Source of the DNA: Opitutia bacterium
GTDB lineage: Bacteria > Verrucomicrobiota > Verrucomicrobiia > Opitutales > Opitutaceae
DNA length: 64,000 bases
Assembly (NCBI GenBank): GCA_947474365.1
Contig: CANJIU010000022.1
Location: forward strand, 43,185-107,184
Direction of reading: 5' to 3'
The position numbers and the translations under genes are program-made. The notes below the pieces were generated by a model, which saw only the letters and a program-made list of their open reading frames with translations, was not told where the DNA came from and did not search any database. This document shows positions 52,215-60,112 of this stretch, piece by piece (the first letter of the stretch is position 1; each line of letters begins with the position of its first letter).

Positions 52215-53486
52215 ATGAACACCCGCCGTGTGGCATTGCAGTTTGGTCGGGGTGAACTCGAACTCGACCTCCCGTCGCGAAACCTAACCGTCGTTGAGCC
52301 GCGGTTCGTGCCCGGCATGCCGGATGAAGCCGCGGCGTTTCGCGCCGCCGTCCGGACGCCGATGGGAACCGCTCCGTTGCGGGACCTCGTGCGTGCAAGC
52401 GAGCGCGTGGCAGTGCTGATTCCCGACCACACGCGGCCGCTGCCGCGCGAGCGGCTTCTGCCCTGGCTCTTCGAGGAGCTGGCCCACGTGCCGGCGGAGA
52501 ACATCACGATCATCAACGGCACCGGGTCGCATCGCGCAAACACGCCGGCGGAACTCCGTCAGATGGTCGGCGACGCGGTGTTCGAGCGCTACCGGATCAT
52601 CAATCATGATTCGCGCGACCCGGCCTCGATCGCCCGTGCCGGCACGACGATCGATGGCCGGGCTGTTTCGATGAACCGCGCCTACGTCGAAGCAGATCGT
52701 CGGATTGTAATGGGTTTCATCGAGCCGCACTTCATGGCTGGGTTTTCGGGAGGCTACAAAGGCGTCTTTCCAGCGGTGGCCGATCTCGACGCGATCAAGC
52801 ACTACCACCGTGCGCAGGTCATCGGCGACCCCCGCAGCACCTGGGGCGTCGTCGCTGGCAACCCGACCCAGGCCCAGGTGCGGGCCAACGGTGCTCTGCT
52901 GCCCGTCGATTTTCTGATCAACGTGACCCAAAATCGTCGGCGGGAAATCACCGGATTTTTCTGCGGTGATGTCATCACGGCGCACGACGCGGGATGTGCC
53001 TTCGCGAAGCAGACCGCGATGGTCCCGTGCCCCCACGCTTTTCCCATCGTCGTCACCTCCAACAGCGGCTTCCCCCTCGACCAGAATCTCTACCAGACCG
53101 TGAAAGGGATGTCGGCGGCGGCGCAGGTGGTTTCGGACGGCGGACTGATTCTCGCCGCGGCCGAATGCGGCGACGGCTTTCCCGACCACGGGAGCTTCAA
53201 AAATTTCCTTTTTTCCCACGCTTCACCGCAGGCGATGCTCGACACCATCAATCGCGCGGTGACACCGATCGAGGATCAGTGGCAGGTGCAGCTGCTGGCG
53301 CTCATCTTGGTGCGGGCGCGGGTGGGGGTGTATAGTCGGATTGCCGCGGACGAAATTCGTCGGGCACACCTCGAGCCGGTGGCCGACCTCGCGGCGCGGG
53401 TGCGAGAGGAGCTGACACGCCTTGGACCCGATGCGCCGATTGCGGTCATGCCCGAGGGGCCGATGACGATTCCCTATCTCGCGTGA
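52215..53486 (+). CDS. LarA-like nickel-pincer racemase/epimerase (DUF2088)
   Basis: 423 residues. The family's catalytic residues align with lactate racemase LarA: D71 and R74 in PDHTRPLPRE, H106 in GTGSHRANT, H172 in EPHFMAGFSGGYKG, the pincer lysine K182 in the same segment and H198 in KHYHRAQV. LarA enzymes use a nickel-pincer nucleotide to invert hydroxyl carbons, and many homologues act on sugar acids rather than lactate. The pincer-cofactor genes larB, larC and larE are not here. Starting opposite the sialidase-like gene, it fits a sugar-acid pathway. ATG 52215 is the family-like start. Confidence 0.82.
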   Translation: MNTRRVALQFGRGELELDLPSRNLTVVEPRFVPGMPDEAAAFRAAVRTPMGTAPLRDLVRASERVAVLIPDHTRPLPRERLLPWLFEELAHVPAENITIINGTGSHRANTPAELRQMVGDAVFERYRIINHDSRDPASIARAGTTIDGRAVSMNRAYVEADRRIVMGFIEPHFMAGFSGGYKGVFPAVADLDAIKHYHRAQVIGDPRSTWGVVAGNPTQAQVRANGALLPVDFLINVTQNRRREITGFFCGDVITAHDAGCAFAKQTAMVPCPHAFPIVVTSNSGFPLDQNLYQTVKGMSAAAQVVSDGGLILAAAECGDGFPDHGSFKNFLFSHASPQAMLDTINRAVTPIEDQWQVQLLALILVRARVGVYSRIAADEIRRAHLEPVADLAARVREELTRLGPDAPIAVMPEGPMTIPYLA

Positions 53487-53489
53487 GCC

Positions 53490-53518
53490 GGGAGGCCGCG
53501 TTCTATTCTCTGCCTCCC
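53490..53518 (+). terminator. Hairpin after the LarA-like gene
   Basis: A perfect 7-bp stem, GGGAGGC with GCCTCCC, and a 15-nt loop starting 4 nt after the stop codon. No T-run follows at once, so termination is only suggested. Confidence 0.4.
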
Positions 53519-53565
53519 TGGCGGACGCCTTGCGTCAGGGTCACGATCTCCTCTTATTTTTCCCC

Positions 53566-54354
53566 ATGCTCTTTTGGCTGAAGAAAACCGTGAGCGCCTG
53601 GATGATGCCGCTGGAGATCAGCTTCATCGCGGTGGTCGTCGGATATGTCCTGATCCGCTACACCCGGTATCGGAGGCTCGGCCGATTCAGCGTCGGCTTC
53701 GCCGTTGTCGTGCTGCTGATTTTCACGAACAAGTTTGTCGCCAAGTCACTCGTGCGTTCGCTGGAGCTGGAGTACCCGGCCATTCCGGAATTTGTGGCCG
53801 GTGAGCCGCTCCCGCCGGAGATCGCCTCGTGCCGTTACGTCGTGGTCCTCGGTGGCGGTAACGGCGTCACGCCTGGCCTGGCGGCTAGCAATCTGCTCTC
53901 GGGGGCATCGCTTTCGCGATTTGTGGAGGGGCTCCGCATCTGGCGCGCGTTGCCCGACGCCAAGTTGATCGTGACCGGTGGCGGCCGGGAAGGCGAAGTG
54001 CCCAACGCACGCTACATCGCCCGCGCGGCCCTCGCGTTCGGCGTGCCGGAGGAGCGGTTGCTTGTCATTGACCGCGCCCGGGACACCGAGGACGAATCGC
54101 GCGCGGTGAAAGCCCTCGTTTCCGAAGGTCGCGTCGCGCTCGTCACGTCTGCCTGGCACATGCCCCGGGCCTACGCGCTTTTCCGCAGCGCGGGGATCGA
54201 CACGGTGGCGAGCCCGGCGGATTTCTCGACGCACCTGGATCCGGGATTTAGAATCGACGACTACACGTGGTCATTCTGGGCCATCGGCGGCAGCGAACGC
54301 GGACTTCGCGAGCGCCTCGGCCACCTCTGGATTTGGCTCCGCGGCAAGACGTGA
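53566..54354 (+). CDS. DUF218/YdcF-ElyC-like membrane protein
   Basis: 262 residues. Two N-terminal membrane helices (LEISFIAVVVGYVLI and FSVGFAVVVLLIFTNKFVA) precede a DUF218 domain: VVVLGGGNGVTPG, AKLIVTGGGREGE, DTEDESRAVKAL and VTSAWHMPRAYALFRSAG. ElyC, one member, affects peptidoglycan precursor metabolism; others have no known role. ATG 53566 is chosen over an earlier start because it opens with the membrane helices. It follows the LarA-like gene by 79 nt. Confidence 0.82.
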   Translation: MLFWLKKTVSAWMMPLEISFIAVVVGYVLIRYTRYRRLGRFSVGFAVVVLLIFTNKFVAKSLVRSLELEYPAIPEFVAGEPLPPEIASCRYVVVLGGGNGVTPGLAASNLLSGASLSRFVEGLRIWRALPDAKLIVTGGGREGEVPNARYIARAALAFGVPEERLLVIDRARDTEDESRAVKALVSEGRVALVTSAWHMPRAYALFRSAGIDTVASPADFSTHLDPGFRIDDYTWSFWAIGGSERGLRERLGHLWIWLRGKT

Positions 54355-54431
54355 GTGGTGCGAAGCTTAGCCGCCGGCAAGTTGAAGGGTAATGCTCGCC
54401 TCCCGCTGCGCCAATCGTTGAATACCACGCC

Positions 54432-55331
54432 ATGACCCCGAAGTCGAAGTCCCTCTTGCTGGTTTTCGCGCTGCTTGGAATTTCCCTCTCGTTCGGATTG
54501 CCCCGTGGTGCCGCCGCTCCCGCTCCTTCTGATTTGTGGGCACGGGACAACCTTGTGGCCTGGTGCATCGTGCCTTTCGACGTCAAGAAACGCGATCCGG
54601 CGGCACGCGCCGCGATGCTTGAAAAGCTGCAATTGCATCGGCTCGCCTACGACTGGCGGGCGGAGCACGTCGCGACGTTTGACGCCGAGGTCGAGGAGAT
54701 GGCGAAGCATCACGTCGAAATCGTGGCCTGGTGGTTTCCGACGAAGCTCGACGACAACGCGCGCAAGATTTTCGACGTCATCGCGCGTCACCAGATTCAT
54801 CCGCAACTCTGGGTGTCGGGAGGTGGCGAACCCGTGAAGAGTGCAACCGAGCAACAGGCGAGGATTGCCAGCGAGGTGAAGCGAATTCGCCCGATTGTCG
54901 ACGAGGCGGCGCGACTCGGTTGCAAGGTCGGGCTCTACAATCACGGCGGTTGGTTCGGGGAACCGGAGAACCAGCTAGCGGTCCTCGCGCAACTGCGCGC
55001 GGACGGAGCCACGAACGTCGGCCTCGTTTATAATTTTCACCATGGTCACGATCATGTCGCGCGGTTCGCCTGGATGTGGCCGCAGATCCAGTCTTCGGTG
55101 CTGGCCGTGAACCTCAATGGCATGGCCGCGGTGCCGGGCCTGAAGGACGCCCAGAAGATCGTTTATCTTGGCGACGGACAGAACGAGGCCGGCATGATGC
55201 GCATCATCCAGGCCAGTGGCTGGCGCGGACTGGTCGGCGTGCTCAATCACCGGACGGACGTCGATGCGGAGGTGGGCCTCGCCCGCAACATCGCGGGGCT
55301 GGGAAAATTGGCGGCGGCGATTTCCAAATAG
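54432..55331 (+). CDS. Exported sugar-phosphate-isomerase-like TIM barrel
   Basis: 299 residues. A signal peptide (LLLVFALLGISLSFGLPRG) precedes a xylose-isomerase-like/AP-endonuclease-2 barrel: EEMAKHHVEIVAWWFPT, DEAARLGCKVGLYNHGGWFG, VGLVYNFHHGHDHVAR and KIVYLGDGQN. The histidine-rich HHGHDH suggests a metal site. In this superfamily exported members of PVC bacteria often act in carbohydrate metabolism (epimerases, keto-sugar enzymes), but the reaction is unknown. It starts a run with the DUF1592 and DUF1552 genes, 21 nt before the former. Confidence 0.72.
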   Translation: MTPKSKSLLLVFALLGISLSFGLPRGAAAPAPSDLWARDNLVAWCIVPFDVKKRDPAARAAMLEKLQLHRLAYDWRAEHVATFDAEVEEMAKHHVEIVAWWFPTKLDDNARKIFDVIARHQIHPQLWVSGGGEPVKSATEQQARIASEVKRIRPIVDEAARLGCKVGLYNHGGWFGEPENQLAVLAQLRADGATNVGLVYNFHHGHDHVARFAWMWPQIQSSVLAVNLNGMAAVPGLKDAQKIVYLGDGQNEAGMMRIIQASGWRGLVGVLNHRTDVDAEVGLARNIAGLGKLAAAISK

Positions 55332-55352
55332 CGTGGAGTGCGCGACGACGTG

Positions 55353-57716
55353 ATGGGACGGACTACTCTGCAGGCAATTCAGTTGGGCGGGGTCGCCTTG
55401 GCCGTGATTCTCGCCGTGTCGTGCACGGGCGTGGCAACCAAGGTTTCCTCGTCGGGCGAGAGCATTTATCGCCGGAAATGCGCCGACTGCCACGGACAGA
55501 AAGGGCAGGGGGTTGAGGGCAAGTACAAGGATGCGCTCTATGGCGACCTGGCGCTGCCCAAGCTCACGCGCTACATCGCGAAAAACATGCCGGACGATAC
55601 GCCGGAGACGCTGTCGACGGCGGAAGCGGAGGCGGTCGCGTCCTATGTCTACGAATCCTTTTATTCGCGGGCGGCCCAGGCGAGGAATCATCCCGCTCGC
55701 ATCGAGGTGGCGCATCTGACGAACCGGCAATACACCGTCACCGTCGCCGATTTGCTGCGCCAGATGTCAGGGCCCTCGGATGCCCTCGTGGCAGAGGGGC
55801 GGGGCTTGAGCGCGGTCTATTACAACGTGGCTCTGCGCGGGCGTTTTGACGCAGCCAAGATCGTGCACAAGGGTGTGGACGCCGAATTGGATTTCACCTT
55901 CGACGAGTCCAGTCCCGCCCGCACGCGCGCGGCCTCGGCGGAAATTTCGATGCAGTGGCGCGGTTCCGTCACGCCCGACGAGACGGGAGACTACGAGTTT
56001 GTTGTCCGCACGCCGAACAGCATCCGGGTGTGGATCAACCCCGAGAATCCCGGCTTTAACGCGGGCGACGCCACGCTCGACGTCAATGTGTCGAATCCCG
56101 AATTTCCCGACCACCGTGCGACGGTGCGCCTGATCGGTGGGCGAAGTTATCCGATTGGGATCGATTTTTGGGCGTTGCCCGGGAAAGCAGGTGCGACCCC
56201 GACTCCCGCGCTCTCGCTCCGCTGGAAGCCGCCCCACGGCAGCGAACGCCCGATTCCGGCGCGCAATCTCTCGCCGGCCGTCGTGGCGCCGACCTTCGTG
56301 GTGAACACGCGGTTTCCGGCGGACGACAGCAGTCAGGGGTACGAACGGAGCGAATCCGTTTCGAAGGCATGGGATGAGGCGACGACGAGCGCGGCCTTCG
56401 AGGTGGCCAATCATGTCGTGCGTCGGCTTGACCGCCTCGCCGGCACACGTCCGGGCGACGCGGCCCGGGCGCAAAAGATCGAGGGCGTCGCAGCGCGATT
56501 CGTTGCAAACGCGTTCCGGCGGCCGCTGACCGCGGACGAGACGCAGCGCTATGTCACCGCTATTTTCCAGGGCGCGCCCGATTTGGAAACCGGAATCCGG
56601 CGGGTGGTGTTGCTCGCGCTCAAGTCCCCGCAGTTTCTCTATGTGGAGCTGCCAACGTCGGCGCCGGGCGACCAAGCGGTGGCCGCCCGGTTGGCTTTTT
56701 CGCTCTGGGATTCCGTCCCCGACCGCGAACTTCTGCGGGCTGCAGCCGAGGGAAAATTGAGCACGCGGGCCGGTGTGACCGCCCAGGCGGAACGCATGCT
56801 CACCGATGCGCGCACTCGGGCGAAGTTGCGGGAGTTCTTTCATCATTGGCTGCAAATCCGCTATGTGGACGATGTGCGCAAGGACGCCGCACTCTACCCG
56901 GGCTTTTCGCCCGACGTGGTGGACGACTTGCGGACTTCGCTCGATCTATTTGTGGATGGAGTGGTGTGGGGCGAAGCGTCCGATTTTCGCGAGTTGCTGC
57001 GGGCCGACTACCTGGTCGCAAACGAACGCCTCGCCACGTTCTACGGCCTGCCGCCGCCGCCGCCCGGGGAATTTGTGCCGATCGCCACTCCGAACGGGCA
57101 GCGCTCGGGCGTTCTCACCCACCCGTACCTGCTCGCAGCGCTTTCCTACAAGACGTCCAGTTCGCCGATTCATCGCGGGGTGTTTCTCACCCGGAGCATC
57201 GTCGGACGGGCGTTGAAGCCGCCACCGATGGCGCAGGCGTTTGACGAGGCTTCGTTTGATCCGGGAATGACAATGCGGGAAAAGGTGGTCCGACTCACGC
57301 GCTCGGAGAACTGTCAGGGCTGCCATGCCGTGATCAATCCGCTGGGATTCAGTCTCGAATGGTACGATGCGGTTGGACGGTATCGGACGACGGAAAATGG
57401 TCGGCCGGTGGATGCAGTGAGCGAGTATAACGTCGATGAGGGCGAAAAGGTGCGGCTCGGTGGGGCGCGGGATGTGGCGGAATTCGCCATCGCCAATGAG
57501 CGGGCCAATCACGCGTTCATTGAGCAGCTCTTCCACCACCTCGTGAAGCAGCCGTTGATGGCGTTCGGCGCCGAGACGATCGTCCGCCTCCGTGATTCTT
57601 TCATCGCCTCGGGCTATAATACCAGGAAGCTCATGGTCGAAATCGCCACGCTCAACGCGCTCCGCAACACTGAGCCGGCGATGATCGCCGCCACCACCCC
57701 TCGTCCCCTCCCATGA
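55353..57716 (+). CDS. DUF1592-type haem-c lipoprotein with PA14 domain
   Basis: About 787 residues. Lipoprotein signal with lipobox LAVSC at residue 24, then a cytochrome-c motif CADCH (43-47) and a second CxxCH, NCQGCH, near residue 650. Between them lie a PA14-like sugar-binding beta domain ([34 protein letters not shown]) and the DUF1592/1588-type region ([71 protein letters not shown]). This family is abundant in Planctomycetes and Verrucomicrobia and thought to be redox-linked carbohydrate degradation machinery, still unproven. ATG 55353 is used; GTG 55338 is in frame. Confidence 0.85.
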   Translation: MGRTTLQAIQLGGVALAVILAVSCTGVATKVSSSGESIYRRKCADCHGQKGQGVEGKYKDALYGDLALPKLTRYIAKNMPDDTPETLSTAEAEAVASYVYESFYSRAAQARNHPARIEVAHLTNRQYTVTVADLLRQMSGPSDALVAEGRGLSAVYYNVALRGRFDAAKIVHKGVDAELDFTFDESSPARTRAASAEISMQWRGSVTPDETGDYEFVVRTPNSIRVWINPENPGFNAGDATLDVNVSNPEFPDHRATVRLIGGRSYPIGIDFWALPGKAGATPTPALSLRWKPPHGSERPIPARNLSPAVVAPTFVVNTRFPADDSSQGYERSESVSKAWDEATTSAAFEVANHVVRRLDRLAGTRPGDAARAQKIEGVAARFVANAFRRPLTADETQRYVTAIFQGAPDLETGIRRVVLLALKSPQFLYVELPTSAPGDQAVAARLAFSLWDSVPDRELLRAAAEGKLSTRAGVTAQAERMLTDARTRAKLREFFHHWLQIRYVDDVRKDAALYPGFSPDVVDDLRTSLDLFVDGVVWGEASDFRELLRADYLVANERLATFYGLPPPPPGEFVPIATPNGQRSGVLTHPYLLAALSYKTSSSPIHRGVFLTRSIVGRALKPPPMAQAFDEASFDPGMTMREKVVRLTRSENCQGCHAVINPLGFSLEWYDAVGRYRTTENGRPVDAVSEYNVDEGEKVRLGGARDVAEFAIANERANHAFIEQLFHHLVKQPLMAFGAETIVRLRDSFIASGYNTRKLMVEIATLNALRNTEPAMIAATTPRPLP

Positions 57717-59029
57717 CACCGTTGCATCGCCGTACGTTCATCAAGCAGGCCGGTCTCTCGGCCGCCGTGCTGCCGTTCATTGTCGGTCTGCCCAGCCTGG
57801 CGCTCGCGGCGCCCGCGCGTCCCCGGCAGCGGCTTGTCGTGGTGTTTTCGCCCAATGGCACGATTCCGCCGGCGTACTGGCCGGATGAGGTCGGTCGCGA
57901 TTTCAAACTCAAGGAGATCCTCTCCCCGCTCGATCCCTTCAAGGACCGCATGCTGTTGCTGCAAGGCATCTCAAACAAGGTGCGAGGCGACGGTGACGGG
58001 CACATGCGCGGGATGAGCTGCCTTCTGACCGGAATCGAATTGCTGCCGGGAAACATCCAGGGCGGCGGAAAATCAATCCCCGCCGGTTGGGCGAGCGGCA
58101 TCTCGATTGACCAGGAGCTCAAGAATTTTTTCCAGAGCCGGCCGGAGACCCGCACCCGTTTCGGATCGCTGGAATTCGGCGTGGGGGTGCAGGACCGCGC
58201 CGATCCCTGGACGCGGATGTCCTACGCCGGTTCGGGCAAACCGGTCGCGCCGATCTCCGATCCGTATCAGATGCACGAAAAGCTCTACGGGCAGATGAAG
58301 GATCGGGAGAGCCTGCGAAGCGTGCTCGATCCGTTGAAGTCGGAGCTCGCCAAGGTCCGCCAGATGATCAGCGCCGAGGACCGGCGCGTGCTTGAGGAAC
58401 ATGAGGCGCTGGTGCGCCAGCTTGAGCGCGAGATGGCCGAGAGCGCCGGTCAGACGCTGCGGCAGGGCCCGCCGGACCTTGAACGGGGCGTCGCCGATCA
58501 GAATGACAACGTTCCCCGGCTCAGCCGCATGCAGATTGATCTGCTCGTCAATTCGTTCGTCAACGACATGGCCCGCGTTGCCACCCTCCAATACACCAAG
58601 TCGGTGGGTGGTGCGCGGATGAACTGGCTGGATATCACCGACGGGCATCACGGCCTCTCGCATGAGCCCGACACGGATTTGGCGGCACAGCAAAAGCTGA
58701 TCAAAATCAACCGGTGGTTTGCGGGTGAAGTTCGTTATCTCGCCGACCGTCTCGCCGCGACGCCGGAGCCCGGTGGCGACGGCTCGATGCTCGACCATAC
58801 GCTCATCGTTTGGACAAACGAACTCGGCAAGGGCAACAGCCACACGCTCGACAACATTCCGTTCATGCTGCTCGGCGGCGGGTTCGGTTTCGAGATGGGA
58901 CGCTCGCTGAAATTCGACAAGGTCCCGCACAACCGGCTCCACCTGGCGCTGGCGCACGGTGCCGGGCACCGCCTTCCGACGTTTGGCAAGACCGACCTCT
59001 GCAGTGGCGGTCCGCTGGCCCTGGGCTGA
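57713..59029 (+). CDS. DUF1552-family exported protein
   Basis: 438 residues. It opens with a Tat-like signal ([18 protein letters not shown]) and the DUF1552 body ([96 protein letters not shown]). DUF1552 proteins almost always accompany a DUF1592 protein and are thought to be metal- or cofactor-containing oxidoreductases of the same machinery. Its start overlaps the DUF1592 stop as ATGA. It converges with the phosphoesterase gene, 15 nt apart. Confidence 0.88.
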   Translation: MTPLHRRTFIKQAGLSAAVLPFIVGLPSLALAAPARPRQRLVVVFSPNGTIPPAYWPDEVGRDFKLKEILSPLDPFKDRMLLLQGISNKVRGDGDGHMRGMSCLLTGIELLPGNIQGGGKSIPAGWASGISIDQELKNFFQSRPETRTRFGSLEFGVGVQDRADPWTRMSYAGSGKPVAPISDPYQMHEKLYGQMKDRESLRSVLDPLKSELAKVRQMISAEDRRVLEEHEALVRQLEREMAESAGQTLRQGPPDLERGVADQNDNVPRLSRMQIDLLVNSFVNDMARVATLQYTKSVGGARMNWLDITDGHHGLSHEPDTDLAAQQKLIKINRWFAGEVRYLADRLAATPEPGGDGSMLDHTLIVWTNELGKGNSHTLDNIPFMLLGGGFGFEMGRSLKFDKVPHNRLHLALAHGAGHRLPTFGKTDLCSGGPLALG

Positions 59030-59044
59030 GGCGATGTCCCGCCC

Positions 59045-60109
59045 TCAGCGGGATTTCGCCGCCATTGGATACTCGACGACGAATTGGTGCCGGGTGTACT
59101 CCGGCACGTACACCATGCGGTCGATCAGCCGGCGGGTGGTCGTATCGAAGGTGATGACACGGACCCGGTTTTCCGCGGGCAGAAAGCGATAGAGCCGCAG
59201 TCCGCCGGCCGACATGTAATCTGACATGAGCGCATGGACGACATTGCCCTGGTCGCCGGGGGCTGAGATCTGCATCGCCGTCACCCGGCTTTGGTCACCG
59301 CTGAAGACAAACCCGAGGTTGGCGTGCCGCCGGTAAAGTTTTTCCCAGAGCTGCGCCGGGCTGTTCCCGCGTTTGCCGTGAACCTTGCTCCACTCCATTC
59401 GCCCCTTCGGATCGGAGATGAAGCCTTCGCCGGTCTTGGGCTTTTCGCGGATGCCCAGATCCATGTGGGTACTGATCAGCGCGCGGCGATCGCGGTAACG
59501 ATCCAGGATGGCGCCGGCCCAGGCGACGACCGGATCGGGCGCGTTGCACTCAAGGTGGATGAAAACAAAATCGAGTCCTCCTGCGGAGAAAAGCTGATAG
59601 CTGTTCACGTTGTCACCGTAGGCCGCCTCGTCGGGATTCGCGGGCTCGAACGTGCCGCCGTACCAGGAATAGTCGCGAAAGCCGGCGGCAGGGAAATGGC
59701 GGCGGAAAAGCGACGCATCCCCGGCACTCGTCATGTCGTGGTTGCCGACGGCGAGGCCGAAGGGCCCGACGCCCCGGAGGCCGTCGAGGTTCTCCCGTGC
59801 GAGTTTCCACTGCGCCGGGTTGTTGATGTCCACGATGTCCCCAACATGGCTGACGAAGACAATGTGCTGCGCGGCGGCATTCTCCCGGATCCAGCGGATG
59901 TGATTGGCGAAAACCGGATTCGTCAGTGGCTCGACGCTCTGCGGTTCCGCCTTGGTGGCGACGCCCCGATAGCCCTGGGTGTCGGGAATGACCACGATGG
60001 TGAAGGCCCCGGGTGGCGGCAAATCGAGGTCGGCCGCACGTCCGATGATGCTCGCGCCGGCCGCCCAGAGGAACGCCGCAAAGAGATAAAGTTTCAGGTG
60101 TCGGGGCAT
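59045..60109 (-). CDS. Exported calcineurin-like phosphoesterase
   Basis: 354 residues. Signal peptide (LYLFAAFLWAAGASIIGRAA) followed by metallophosphatase motifs in order: FTIVVIPDTQGY (a DTQ variant of DxH), HVGDIVDINNPAQ, GLAVGNHDMTSAG, and HLECN/STHMDLG histidines. The last motif, normally GHxH, reads FSGDQSR here, so one metal ligand differs. The enzyme should cleave phosphate esters outside the cell. It is encoded 3 nt after the TonB-dependent receptor, so the two form one unit that could free and import a phosphorylated compound. Confidence 0.8.
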   Translation of the reverse strand: MPRHLKLYLFAAFLWAAGASIIGRAADLDLPPPGAFTIVVIPDTQGYRGVATKAEPQSVEPLTNPVFANHIRWIRENAAAQHIVFVSHVGDIVDINNPAQWKLARENLDGLRGVGPFGLAVGNHDMTSAGDASLFRRHFPAAGFRDYSWYGGTFEPANPDEAAYGDNVNSYQLFSAGGLDFVFIHLECNAPDPVVAWAGAILDRYRDRRALISTHMDLGIREKPKTGEGFISDPKGRMEWSKVHGKRGNSPAQLWEKLYRRHANLGFVFSGDQSRVTAMQISAPGDQGNVVHALMSDYMSAGGLRLYRFLPAENRVRVITFDTTTRRLIDRMVYVPEYTRHQFVVEYPMAAKSR

Positions 60110-60112
60110 GGA

